NCBI GenBank assembly: GCA_913031435.1
Contig: CAJWFD010000016.1
Location: forward strand, 1 to 45,087
Source of the DNA: an uncultured Cryomorphaceae bacterium
Lineage (GTDB): Bacteria; Bacteroidota; Bacteroidia; Flavobacteriales; Schleiferiaceae
DNA length: 45,087 bases
Reading direction: 5' to 3'
Part shown: positions 32,258-41,504 of the stretch, one piece after another
Numbering within the stretch: position 1 is the first letter of the stretch
Layout: the number at the start of each line of letters is the position of its first letter
Made by a program: the position numbers and the translations under genes
Notes under the pieces: model-generated
What the model was told of the DNA's origin: nothing
Databases searched by the model: none
The model's input: the letters and a program-made list of their open reading frames with translations, nothing else

Positions 32258-33791
32258 GTGCATTTAGCGCATTCGTCTTTATTCCCGATACTCGGTTTGG
32301 GAGTACTCGTAAGACCTCATCGTAATACAATGGTACACAAGCAGCATCTTCCATAAGCAGCATATCCGCTTTTTTAGCCAAAGAAAGTCGCTCCATTTCT
32401 GAAGTACTTTTTGACAATGCCTGATATAATGAATCAAACAGTGGGTTGTCATAGCGACTGTAGTTAGGGCCATTTGGTGCTTTTAACCCTGAAAAAAAGA
32501 GCATTAAATAATTCTCAGCATCCGGGTAGTCTGCAATCCAAGATGCCCTAAAAAAACCAATATTTCCAGCACTCTTATCGCTTCTCAAAGTTGCCGATGG
32601 GACAACATTTATCTCAATATCCCAACCTACATCACTCAAGGCTCCCTGAACAAACTCGCATAGATCTCTATAGTTAGAAACCGTAACCAGTGTAAGGTCT
32701 GGAAGCGTATCATAACGAGATATGACTGACATTGCGCTATCTCTTTGGTAATCAACTCCAATATTGCTCTGGTGCTCCTTGAGACCGAATGGTATGATTC
32801 CACCCTTTGCGGGGATACCGATACCGCTCCTGAGGCTTTTTATCATGACCTCTCTATCAATAGCAGCGTGAATAGCCCACCTTAAATCTTTGGGCAGCTT
32901 CATATCAGCATTGAACACCAGATATTCCGTATTCAAAAAAGGACCACGTTCAAGTCTATGACCGCCTTCATACTTCGAGCGCAACAAACCATCGAGATTG
33001 AGTAAGTCATCTTTGAAGCTTGGATCAATATTTGGCACGATTTCTAGATTACCACTCAAGTACTCCAGAAAGGCACTTTGCTGATCGGGTAGAAAAGAAA
33101 TACTAATACCATCTAAGTAAGGAAGCGTTTGACCTATTGAATCCTTAGCCCAGTAATCTTCGTTGCGATGCAGAATAAGCTTCTCTCCAAAGTGCCAACG
33201 ATGAAATTTAAAAGGTCCACTGCCTCCACCATGAGTTGCTAGTCTTCCTGCCTCAGCCTGAGTCGTATCTACAACGCTGCAATAAGGCATGGTCAAAAGT
33301 GACAATAGGGATGAGTAAGGTCTGTCTAGTGTAATGGTGAGTACTCTTTCTCCATGCGCCTCAATACGTTTTACACGCTCTAAAACCCAACTACCGGGTG
33401 AAGCCACTTGAGGATCTTTTAATCTTTTAAGAGCGTAGCATACATCTTTAGCAGTCACCTTTCTACCAGAGTGAAATTGTGCTTCGCGTAATAAAAACGT
33501 ATATGATCTACCCGTAGAGTCGATGGTCCAACTTTCTGCTAAAGCAGGTACCACCTCATTTTCCTCGTTCAACATCACGAGACCTTCATAGAGCTGCTGA
33601 ACAGCCCATATTGTGCTCTTATCTCTAGCGAAGGCAGGATCTAGCGTAGGTATACCTGCAGGTTCATTATATCTAAACACCATCTTATCAGATGACGAAA
33701 CATTCGTACATGCTAATAAGACGGCACTACATGCTACAAAAAAGCCCCCAATTAAGGAGGCTTTCCAGTCGATATAGAGTTGCCTAAGCAT
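32217..33791 (-). CDS. Peptide ABC transporter substrate-binding lipoprotein (SBP family 5)
   Basis: This 524-residue solute-binding protein is probably anchored as a lipoprotein: the signal ends LLACTN, giving a lipobox Cys near residue 28. The SBP_bac_5 features are FRYNEPAGIPTLDPAFA, VPALAESWTIDSTGRSYTF and FHSGRKVTAKDVCYALKRL. It may bind oligopeptides. No permease or ATPase genes are adjacent, so it is an orphan. I chose the ATG at 33791, which overlaps the gyrB stop by eight bases (ATGCTTAG); longer reading in the same frame to 33896 lacks signal features. The gene is coupled to gyrB. Confidence 0.9.
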   Translation of the reverse strand: MLRQLYIDWKASLIGGFFVACSAVLLACTNVSSSDKMVFRYNEPAGIPTLDPAFARDKSTIWAVQQLYEGLVMLNEENEVVPALAESWTIDSTGRSYTFLLREAQFHSGRKVTAKDVCYALKRLKDPQVASPGSWVLERVKRIEAHGERVLTITLDRPYSSLLSLLTMPYCSVVDTTQAEAGRLATHGGGSGPFKFHRWHFGEKLILHRNEDYWAKDSIGQTLPYLDGISISFLPDQQSAFLEYLSGNLEIVPNIDPSFKDDLLNLDGLLRSKYEGGHRLERGPFLNTEYLVFNADMKLPKDLRWAIHAAIDREVMIKSLRSGIGIPAKGGIIPFGLKEHQSNIGVDYQRDSAMSVISRYDTLPDLTLVTVSNYRDLCEFVQGALSDVGWDIEINVVPSATLRSDKSAGNIGFFRASWIADYPDAENYLMLFFSGLKAPNGPNYSRYDNPLFDSLYQALSKSTSEMERLSLAKKADMLLMEDAACVPLYYDEVLRVLPNRVSGIKTNALNALILTEVQLDINLK

Positions 33792-35727
33792 CAATATTAG
33801 CGTATTTAGCATTTTTCTCGATGAACTCTCGACGCGGCGGAACTTCATCCCCCATGAGCATGGAGAAAATTCTATCCGCTTCTGCACTATCGTCAATGGT
33901 TACTTGCTTCAAGATTCGCTCATCCGGATTCATCGTTGTTTCCCACAGTTGATCCGCGTTCATTTCTCCAAGACCTTTATAGCGTTGAATCCCCACACCT
34001 TGGGCATTCTCACCACCAAATTCAAATTGAAGACCCTCACGCTGCTGATCAGACCAAGCATAGGCTGATTTAGCTCCTTTCTTGACTAAATAGAGCGGTG
34101 GATTTGCTATGTACACATAGCCTCTGTCCACTAGTTCTCTCATATAACGGAAGAAGAAGGTTAAAATAAGGGTTGAAATGTGACTACCATCAACATCTGC
34201 ATCGGTCATGATGACAATTTTGTGATAGCGTAATTTCTTAATATTTAAAGCTCTTGGATCTTCATCTGTTCCTACACTTACACCAAGTGCCGTGTACATA
34301 TTCTTAATTTCTTCGTTCTCAAAAACCTTGTGCGAAATAGCTTTCTCAACATTTAAAATTTTACCACGAAGAGGCAAGATCGCTTGGAAATTACGATCAC
34401 GGCCCTGTTTTGCTGTACCGCCTGCAGAATCTCCCTCGACAAGAAAGATTTCACATACTTCAGGATCAGTTTCGGAACAGTCACTAAGTTTTCCAGGTAA
34501 GCCCATAGAAGACATCGTTCCCTTGCGCTGGACCATTTCACGTGCTTTTTTAGCGGCAACGCGAGCGCGAGCTGCTAATAACACCTTCTCTACAATCATT
34601 CTGGCCTCAGCTGGATGCTCCTCTAAGAAATTAGTAAGCATTTCACCCACTAATTTATCCACTGCACCGGCAACTTCTCTGTTACCAAGTTTAGTTTTGG
34701 TCTGTCCCTCAAATTGAGGCTCCATTACTTTCACTGAAACAACGGCAGTCAAACCTTCGCGGAAATCATCACCGCTAACTTCCACTTTTTCTTTGGCAAG
34801 AAAACCACTTTCGTCAGCGTACTTTTTAAGCGTACGAGTTAGTGCCCGACGGAAACCAGCCAAGTGTGTTCCACCTTCGTGTGTATTGATATTATTCACG
34901 TAAGAGTGAATATTTTCCGTATAAGACGTGTTGTAGTGCATGGCTACTTCAACTGGAATACCATCACGCTCACCTTCCATACACATCACTTGAGGAATAA
35001 TCACCTCACGTGAAGCATCTATATATTTCACAAATCCAGCGAGACCATCTTGAGAATGGAAACGATGCCCTAGAAATTCGCCTTTTTCGTCTTTTTCGCG
35101 TTTATCTACAAGAGTGATACTGATTCCCTTATTTAGAAAAGCCAATTCACGCATGCGTTTTGCTAGAATCTCGTACTGGTATTCTAACACTTCAAAAATC
35201 TCGTGATCTGGCTTGAAGGTTACAATAGTACCGCGGTAATCTGTGGTACCAATTTCGCGAGTAGGATACTTCGCCGCACCACGACAAAATTCTACCTCAT
35301 GTACCTTACCATCTTTATGTACCTCAGCATGAAGCATGGAGGAGAGTGCATTCACACAACTCACACCTACACCGTGTAAACCACCAGAAACTTTGTAGGA
35401 ATCTTTATCAAATTTCCCACCCGCATGAAGTACAGTCATGACGACTTCTAGAGAAGATCTACCATCTTTCGGGTGAATGTCAATTGGAATACCACGTCCA
35501 TCATCTTTTACGGTGACACTATCGTCCTCGTTAATGGTTACATAGATGTCATTAGCATGTCCTGCTAATGCTTCATCAATAGAGTTATCTACGACCTCAT
35601 ACACCAGGTGATGGAGACCTTTAACGCCTATGTCGCCAATGTACATGGCAGGACGCTTTCGAACGGCTTCTAGTCCTTCAAGTATTTGAATCGACCCGCC
35701 GTCATAGTTCTTTTGCTCTTCGCTCAT
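33784..35727 (-). CDS. gyrB: DNA gyrase subunit B
   Basis: GyrB provides the ATPase and TOPRIM parts of gyrase, which introduces negative supercoils. The 647 residues include YIGDIGVKGLHHLVYEVVDN, the GHKL helix NSIDEALAGH, DDGRGIPID, the TOPRIM acid motif VEGDSAGGTAKQGRDR, TDADVDGSHI and the C-terminal RYKGLGEMNADQLWETTM. The gene has no inserted domain. The ATG lies just before an apparent promoter at 35764-35771. Downstream, the SBP gene overlaps by eight bases. Confidence 0.98.
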   Translation of the reverse strand: MSEEQKNYDGGSIQILEGLEAVRKRPAMYIGDIGVKGLHHLVYEVVDNSIDEALAGHANDIYVTINEDDSVTVKDDGRGIPIDIHPKDGRSSLEVVMTVLHAGGKFDKDSYKVSGGLHGVGVSCVNALSSMLHAEVHKDGKVHEVEFCRGAAKYPTREIGTTDYRGTIVTFKPDHEIFEVLEYQYEILAKRMRELAFLNKGISITLVDKREKDEKGEFLGHRFHSQDGLAGFVKYIDASREVIIPQVMCMEGERDGIPVEVAMHYNTSYTENIHSYVNNINTHEGGTHLAGFRRALTRTLKKYADESGFLAKEKVEVSGDDFREGLTAVVSVKVMEPQFEGQTKTKLGNREVAGAVDKLVGEMLTNFLEEHPAEARMIVEKVLLAARARVAAKKAREMVQRKGTMSSMGLPGKLSDCSETDPEVCEIFLVEGDSAGGTAKQGRDRNFQAILPLRGKILNVEKAISHKVFENEEIKNMYTALGVSVGTDEDPRALNIKKLRYHKIVIMTDADVDGSHISTLILTFFFRYMRELVDRGYVYIANPPLYLVKKGAKSAYAWSDQQREGLQFEFGGENAQGVGIQRYKGLGEMNADQLWETTMNPDERILKQVTIDDSAEADRIFSMLMGDEVPPRREFIEKNAKYANIDA

Positions 35728-35763
35728 ATTCGTGTTGAGTGTTGTGCTTTTATGCTATCCTAT

Positions 35764-35771
35764 CAAAGATA
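35764..35771 (-). promoter_or_regulatory. -7 element of gyrB
   Basis: Read on the minus strand, TATCTTTG exactly matches TAnnTTTG, 36 bases before the gyrB ATG. No TTG lies at the expected -33. The 35728-35871 interval otherwise shows only AT-rich sequence with a small AAGATCTT palindrome and no gene. Confidence 0.4.
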
Positions 35772-35871
35772 ACTTTTCGGGCTCCATAAAGCGACTAAAC
35801 AGGCCTAAAAGCGAGATCCACTTACCAACATGTTTATTAACATATTAAAGATCTTAAAGACCATGTTCCTA

Positions 35872-37548
35872 CTAAAATTGATAGTTTAAAATGAACAGTC
35901 CTCTAGCTCCACGAACGTAGTAACCTTCCCACATTTGATATCGTTGATTGAGTAGATTAAAACCTCTAAGACTAACACTAAGGTTTGGGTTTATTTCGTA
36001 ATGAATAGAGGCACTCCAATCCGTGTAATCCTCTAAAGAATATCCGCTTTCCATGTATCTGCCGCCAGCATATTTTAGATTCGAAGTAATACTTAGCTCA
36101 TTAATCCTATAGCTGATCATCGCTCCTAGGATTCGACCTTCTTTGCCTATGTAATCATCTCCAGAGAACGAGTTTAACTGGGCATATGTACTGGCGGTAA
36201 ATGACTTTAACGGAATACTTAATTCTCCCCTTACACTTGTCTGTACAACGTTATTCGCATATCCCACTTGTAAAGCAGCCAATTGAGCATCACCAACAGA
36301 GACTAATTCTTGAATGGAATCTCTTGTGAATACCACGGCATCATTAAGGAAGGTCATGGCACCTTCTACTCGGTATTGCAGCTTACCTATAAGTGCTCCT
36401 TGCATACCTACATAACCCTTATTCTGACCAGATAGACGCAGCTCTTGGTTCATGCTCAAGAAAGGTGATCTAGACACTAGTCCTTGAAGGGTATTTTGCT
36501 CTGTAAGTCCGTCCCAACCACCATAAATAGCTAACGTTCTGCGTAAGAGCTCTGCCTGTAAATTTATCCTTGGGAAAACATAAAACTCAAAAGAGTTCGT
36601 ACCTGTTACGTTACGCTGTGTACCAGAAAAATTCAAGCCAAATTCATAAGTAAGAATGCCGTTTTTACCTCTGGTAACAGGAGCTATGGTGAAATTGTGG
36701 TATTGTGAAGCTCCTGTGTCCTGCGCCCATCCGTTGTAGTCGGAGAATTGGTAACCAAGATCTAAGAACACTGTTTTATCATCTGCATACAGCTCAAATT
36801 GGTGGGCTGTTTTGGCTAAATGTTCAAACGTATTTAATCCAGCATGCGTAAAGTTATAAACTGCACCGCCGGATCTATACATCGCGGAGATCTTACTCGT
36901 TGGATTGCTCGTGCGCAACCATTGCTGGGAAAGACCATATTGTTGCTGCCAAACACCCGGCACAGAATCGAGTGGGTTAGTAGAGACTACATTAGCTCCG
37001 TAAAACGAAACATAATCGGCCTTAAGTAGCGACTGTGTTTTTAAATTCCAGTTTTTTGTAGCACGTTGGAAATCAGCAAGTACCTCATTATTATAACTTG
37101 GCTGTCTGGCATAATCTACCTCTTTAACCCCACTCAAAGCACCCTCATGTAAAGCTCGCACACCCCATACATTCTTTTTTGACCGGGGAGACGAAAGTAC
37201 GAAACTAGCATAGGTACCGGAATAATTACCACCACCTACACTGGCCTTTTGAGTAGGTAATTTAGGGAGTTTAACACGTCCCAAACGAATGGAGGGAATA
37301 GGTTCTGGTGTGAAATCTAAGATCATTGCCTTTGGCTGAATTCGAACATTCACCGACAATTTTGCCGAAGTAGTATCTTCAAACGAAGGTTGTTCAGAAA
37401 TCTTATGTGCACTGCGAACCTGAGCTTTGTAATCCTCTACAACGCGAATCTCTACACTTTTTACCTGGTCTCCGGTTTCTTCTTGCGCGGACAATGTTAA
37501 TTGGCCACCAAATAAAACAAGTAGGATCAATATATATTTAGTTCTCAT
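35872..37548 (-). CDS. Outer-membrane beta-barrel protein, TonB-receptor-like
   Basis: This 558-residue protein has a signal peptide MRTKYILILLVLFGGQ followed by LTLSAQ. Residues 25-110 include VEIRVVEDYKAQVRSAHKI, a segment seen at the start of Bacteroidota barrels of this type. The rest is amphipathic beta structure and ends with SVSLRGFNLLNQRYQ, typical of TonB-dependent receptor barrels, and LFILNYQF with terminal Phe. No plug domain is visible. I start at 37548, where the signal peptide begins; the frame is open to an ATG at 37581 that overlaps the TPR gene stop by eight bases. It pairs with the TPR gene, suggesting one transport or envelope complex. Confidence 0.82.
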   Translation of the reverse strand: MRTKYILILLVLFGGQLTLSAQEETGDQVKSVEIRVVEDYKAQVRSAHKISEQPSFEDTTSAKLSVNVRIQPKAMILDFTPEPIPSIRLGRVKLPKLPTQKASVGGGNYSGTYASFVLSSPRSKKNVWGVRALHEGALSGVKEVDYARQPSYNNEVLADFQRATKNWNLKTQSLLKADYVSFYGANVVSTNPLDSVPGVWQQQYGLSQQWLRTSNPTSKISAMYRSGGAVYNFTHAGLNTFEHLAKTAHQFELYADDKTVFLDLGYQFSDYNGWAQDTGASQYHNFTIAPVTRGKNGILTYEFGLNFSGTQRNVTGTNSFEFYVFPRINLQAELLRRTLAIYGGWDGLTEQNTLQGLVSRSPFLSMNQELRLSGQNKGYVGMQGALIGKLQYRVEGAMTFLNDAVVFTRDSIQELVSVGDAQLAALQVGYANNVVQTSVRGELSIPLKSFTASTYAQLNSFSGDDYIGKEGRILGAMISYRINELSITSNLKYAGGRYMESGYSLEDYTDWSASIHYEINPNLSVSLRGFNLLNQRYQMWEGYYVRGARGLFILNYQF

Positions 37549-37573
37549 ATCTTTTAATGCCATCATTAGAAAA

Positions 37574-40500
37574 TTAATCATCTAGTTCATCTCCTTCTTC
37601 TTGAAGGAACTCATCCATGCTCAAGCTGTCCACCCCAACAGTCTGCTGAGCCTCTCTTTCACGCTGTAGCGCTAATTCAGACTTATAATTTTGTGCTTCT
37701 GTGGAGTAATTTTCTATGTCCGCATTATCAATAACGAAGTCCAATGTATAATTGGCTTGGAAATCATCACCTAGTCCAGCGTAGTTTTTGGCCATTAGAA
37801 TCAAGGATTTCCAACGCCATTTGGGGTAAGAGGGTAGATTGTCTATCATCCAGAAAATCTCGTCGTTAGACGCCTGATACTTTCCTGTAACCCAATCAAA
37901 TTCAGAGAGTACATAGGAAGCTTCCGCCTGGGCCTCGCCCTTAACCTCGTTTTTCACCTGAGTAAAATACAGTTTAGCGTTTGCACTGTCACCCAATTCA
38001 AAGGCACTTCGCGCTGCATTGAGTAAGGCCTCTGTTCTCCAGTCACCTGGGAGCCCCTCATCCTGCAGCAAGCTTTCTGCATACTGCAGAATGACCGCTG
38101 TGTTTTGTATAGACTTTGCACAACGCATCAGACCAAGACGAGCCCTACGGCCCTCATCAGCATTACCTACTAACCCCAATACCTGCTGGTAGTAAAAGAA
38201 CGCCTTTTGAAAGTTTTGTTCTGCATAAAACAAACTAGCCAATCGTTCTACCGTTTGTTTTCGAAAACTCAATTCTCCAGAAGATGCAACAAATTCATAG
38301 GCTTCACGGGCAATACTATCTAGGCCATCATTGAAGGCACATTGCGCTAAATAATAATTTGCAGGCACCCTGAAAATCCCGTCTGGAAATTTAGATAGAT
38401 AATCCTGCATCCCCTTTAGAGCCGCGGGATAGTCACCAAAGCTATAACGGTCATAAGCGCCATTGTATAGCGTAGAATCCAACTGGCCTTGACCTATTTC
38501 CGTACCTGTAAGGTTTTGAATCCAATCCACATAATCCGTGAGCTGATCGAGCTCTGAGTATTGGATTTTGGCTAGCCCAAGAGCCTCTATACTTTCAGAA
38601 GTGTTGGGGTAATCTTCCACTACTTTTTTAAATGCAGTCAACGCATCCTGGCCATTACCTTGAATTCGATAAATCAATCCCAATGCAATGTGTGCATTCT
38701 TAATAAATCTAGATTTAGGGTAATCTGCAATAAACGAGGTGAAGATTTGACTCGCCTGTTTGTTTTGATCCATTTTCATGTAAGTCTCCCCTAATTCGAA
38801 ATAGGCATCTGTAGCATATACCGAATTTGGATAACGCTTTACCAATTGTTCTAAGGAACGTGCCTTTTTCTCCGACTCATCAACTAAACCAAAACACAAA
38901 CTTTGCTGGAAACTCGCATAATCCGCATCAGGTACATTCCGGCCCAAGTAGGTTTGGTAATAATTGATAGCATTACCATATTGCCCAGTCATGAAATACG
39001 AATCTGCCAGACGTAATTCCGCATCATTCGCCAGCTTTGTATTTGGTTTTTGCTGACCTAAAAAGAGGCGAAATGCCGTGGCGGATTTAGTGTAATCCTC
39101 TTTAGCAAAATGCGCATAAGCCTTGCTGTAAAGACTTCTTTTATATTGACTCAATGTAGCGGAGCCAGGGGTTGCTTGAAACTTAGACAACTCTACCAAT
39201 GTTCCCTCAAAGTCATCAGCACGAAAAGCGATTTCCGCTAACCAGTAATGGGCTAGAGCAGAATACACATTATTCATAGGATACTCCAGGGATTTCAAGA
39301 AGAGTTTTTTCGCGGCAGTATACTGAATGGCATTAAAGTGCTGAACTGCTCTAAAATAAGATACCTTTTGATAGGCACCTTGCATGGTTGGCTGCTCCAA
39401 ACCTGCCGCCGATATAGCCTTTAAGGCATTTTGATAGTCCTTAGAGTTTAAATATAAGTTCGCTAAAAACTCATTGGCCTCTTGGCGATGCTTGCTGTTT
39501 GGATACTTTTGAAGGAACTCCTTAAAGATATCCAGTGGCTGTTCAAAAGGAGTACTACTGTCATAGGCTAATTTCGCATAGTTAAAATATGCGTCTTCTC
39601 TCAATCGAATATCGTCTCCACTTTGACTCGCTTTAAAAAACGCTGTTTGTGCCTCCGTCTTTTTATCAACTTTTAAATAACAATCTGCCAAGTGATAGAA
39701 AGCACTTTGACCCAATGCGTCCCCACGGTTGTCAATTTTACTAAACTCCTGAATAGCCTCAGAATACCGGCGTGTTTTGTACAAAACAAACCCTAATTTA
39801 TAGTGGTCCTGAATAGCTAACCTTCCACCTAATTCCTTATGCTTCTCTAAATACAAGACTGCTTGCAGCCAATTCGACTTCTGGTAGTAACCCTCCCCTA
39901 TTAATTTGGCGACTTCAGCGGCGCGGCTTGGCACGGCTTGAGAAAGCAAGGATTCTCCTACACGAAGTAATTCCTCAATATCTCCGGTTTTATAGTAGAT
40001 CTGACTCAAGTAGTAAGGCACAACACCGCCAAACTTCTCGTCACCAATCAAAAGTTTAAACTGCGCCATTGCGGTAGAGTACTGCTCTGCCTGATAAGCA
40101 ATGTGCCCGTAATAATAACGATGATGGCTCTGGTATTCTCCTTTATATTCGGTTCCTTGAAAAAATAAGTTGCGTGCTTTTTCAACATCTTTAATCATCA
40201 GCTGGCTGTAGGCCAACTTGAAGTAATATTCACTACGGAATGCTTTTGTAACATCTGCTGCATCTATAGCACCAAGCCATTGCACCACCTTCTTGTACCG
40301 ACGGTTGTTGAAGTAATAATTCGCCGCCGTGACATGGGCTTCTTGCCAACGTGGACTCAATGGATAGGTCTGCGCAAAGTGGGTCAAGAAATACTCGCTG
40401 TTCTCATTCATGAGATACAATGCACACAAGGCTCTATAAAAGCTACCCTGCTCTTTCAAGAAGCTCTGCGTAGGTAAATCAGAAGACAACAACTCATCAA

Positions 40501-40651
40501 AGCCGACGCGCGCTGCGGCATACAATCCGTCATTAAAAAGATCCACACTGGTGTTATACGTGGCCTCTTCTCCTTGTTCTAAAGAAGTTTGCTGTGCAAA
40601 AACACTTAATGAGCATATGAAGACAAATGCCATCGAGAATACTTTTCTCAT
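37574..40651 (-). CDS. Large periplasmic/outer-membrane TPR protein
   Basis: This 1025-residue secreted protein begins with a signal peptide (MRKVFSMAFVFICSLSVFAQ) and contains many tetratricopeptide repeats from about residue 30 to 990. Examples are TDAYFELGETYMKMDQ, KNAHIALGLIYRIQGN and SAFYHLADCYLKVDK. The tail (995-1025) is acidic and ends GDELDD. TPR proteins serve as protein-protein scaffolds. The barrel gene begins within or just after its stop, a combination repeatedly seen in this phylum, so I infer a TPR lipoprotein-like partner for an outer-membrane channel, although there is no lipobox. Confidence 0.85.
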   Translation of the reverse strand: MRKVFSMAFVFICSLSVFAQQTSLEQGEEATYNTSVDLFNDGLYAAARVGFDELLSSDLPTQSFLKEQGSFYRALCALYLMNENSEYFLTHFAQTYPLSPRWQEAHVTAANYYFNNRRYKKVVQWLGAIDAADVTKAFRSEYYFKLAYSQLMIKDVEKARNLFFQGTEYKGEYQSHHRYYYGHIAYQAEQYSTAMAQFKLLIGDEKFGGVVPYYLSQIYYKTGDIEELLRVGESLLSQAVPSRAAEVAKLIGEGYYQKSNWLQAVLYLEKHKELGGRLAIQDHYKLGFVLYKTRRYSEAIQEFSKIDNRGDALGQSAFYHLADCYLKVDKKTEAQTAFFKASQSGDDIRLREDAYFNYAKLAYDSSTPFEQPLDIFKEFLQKYPNSKHRQEANEFLANLYLNSKDYQNALKAISAAGLEQPTMQGAYQKVSYFRAVQHFNAIQYTAAKKLFLKSLEYPMNNVYSALAHYWLAEIAFRADDFEGTLVELSKFQATPGSATLSQYKRSLYSKAYAHFAKEDYTKSATAFRLFLGQQKPNTKLANDAELRLADSYFMTGQYGNAINYYQTYLGRNVPDADYASFQQSLCFGLVDESEKKARSLEQLVKRYPNSVYATDAYFELGETYMKMDQNKQASQIFTSFIADYPKSRFIKNAHIALGLIYRIQGNGQDALTAFKKVVEDYPNTSESIEALGLAKIQYSELDQLTDYVDWIQNLTGTEIGQGQLDSTLYNGAYDRYSFGDYPAALKGMQDYLSKFPDGIFRVPANYYLAQCAFNDGLDSIAREAYEFVASSGELSFRKQTVERLASLFYAEQNFQKAFFYYQQVLGLVGNADEGRRARLGLMRCAKSIQNTAVILQYAESLLQDEGLPGDWRTEALLNAARSAFELGDSANAKLYFTQVKNEVKGEAQAEASYVLSEFDWVTGKYQASNDEIFWMIDNLPSYPKWRWKSLILMAKNYAGLGDDFQANYTLDFVIDNADIENYSTEAQNYKSELALQREREAQQTVGVDSLSMDEFLQEEGDELDD

Positions 40652-40774
40652 ATCGTTTTGGTTTATCCTTAAAAATAACCCTACCCAATGGGGCTTGTAT
40701 GCTTACAAAAGGTTAATTCAATGGAGTTATTCACATCTAAAAAACGCTCAATGGTGTTCGTTTGGTATTTCTTA

Positions 40775-40782
40775 TACCTTTG
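40775..40782 (+). promoter_or_regulatory. -7 element of ftsE
   Basis: TACCTTTG exactly matches TAnnTTTG, 39 bases before the ftsE ATG at 40822. The nearest TTTG upstream is only 10 bases away, so the -33 half is not confirmed. The 40652-40821 gap has no other feature. Confidence 0.4.
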
Positions 40783-40821
40783 AATCGCAGGTTCAACCTT
40801 CAATTTAGCTATACCAACGAC

Positions 40822-41499
40822 ATGTCATTGATTCAACTGAAAGACGCAAATATTTTCCAAGGAAAGCACCTGGTACTGAGTGATGTCAATTTTAATATTG
40901 ACGCGGGAGAATTTGTTTACCTGATTGGCCAAACAGGCTCTGGGAAAAGCTCCGTACTCAAAACTCTGTATGGTGACCTACCCCTTACCCAGGGTACAGG
41001 AATTGTTGGAGAGCATCATTTATCTACCCTGAAGGACAAAGATATCCCAGCGCTGAGAAGAGATTTAGGTATTGTCTTTCAAGACTTTCAACTCCTGAGT
41101 GACCGCAGCGTTGCTGACAACCTAGATTTCGTCCTTAGAGCAACCGGCTGGAAAGACAAAGACAAGCGTTCCGCGCGCATACTAGAGGTGCTTTCTATGG
41201 TAGGTATGCAGCACAAGAAGCATAAGAGTACCTTTGAAATCTCTGGTGGAGAGCAACAACGAGTCTCTATCGCAAGAGCATTATTAAATGACCCTAAGGT
41301 CATCTTAGCTGATGAACCTACTGGGAATTTAGATCCCCGAACTTCAGAGGAAATCATGTCATTACTGCTTGGTTTAGTAGACCAAAACAAAGCGGTTTTA
41401 ATGGCTACTCACGATTTTCAGTTGATTCATAAATATTCGAACAGAACGCTTAAAGTGGACCAAGGATCCGTGAATGATACTATAGTTCAAAATTTCTAA
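40822..41499 (+). CDS. ftsE: Cell division ATP-binding protein FtsE-like
   Basis: This 226-residue ABC ATPase normally pairs with the permease FtsX to control septal peptidoglycan hydrolases. Walker A is GQTGSGKSS (36-44), the signature is ISGGEQQRVSIARALL, Walker B is VILADEPTGNLDP, and the H-loop ATHDFQ. The frame reaches back to 40762, but MSLIQLKDANIFQGKHLVL at 40822 fits the family N-terminus. FtsX is not adjacent; a GT2 gene starts five bases after the stop. FtsE versus a related LolD-like ATPase is not fully decided. Confidence 0.86.
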   Translation: MSLIQLKDANIFQGKHLVLSDVNFNIDAGEFVYLIGQTGSGKSSVLKTLYGDLPLTQGTGIVGEHHLSTLKDKDIPALRRDLGIVFQDFQLLSDRSVADNLDFVLRATGWKDKDKRSARILEVLSMVGMQHKKHKSTFEISGGEQQRVSIARALLNDPKVILADEPTGNLDPRTSEEIMSLLLGLVDQNKAVLMATHDFQLIHKYSNRTLKVDQGSVNDTIVQNF

Positions 41500-41504
41500 T
41501 CAAT

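Noticed and set aside
33792-33896. 35-codon upstream extension of the SBP gene inside gyrB
   Set aside because: It destroys the lipoprotein signal layout and arises from the gyrB frame on the same strand.
34292-34717. 141-codon open frame antisense to gyrB
   Set aside because: It mirrors conserved gyrB codons and has no family features, so it is a by-product of gyrB codon use.
35840-35860. AAGATCTT palindrome upstream of gyrB as an operator
   Set aside because: An eight-base AT-rich palindrome is expected by chance and is not at the promoter.
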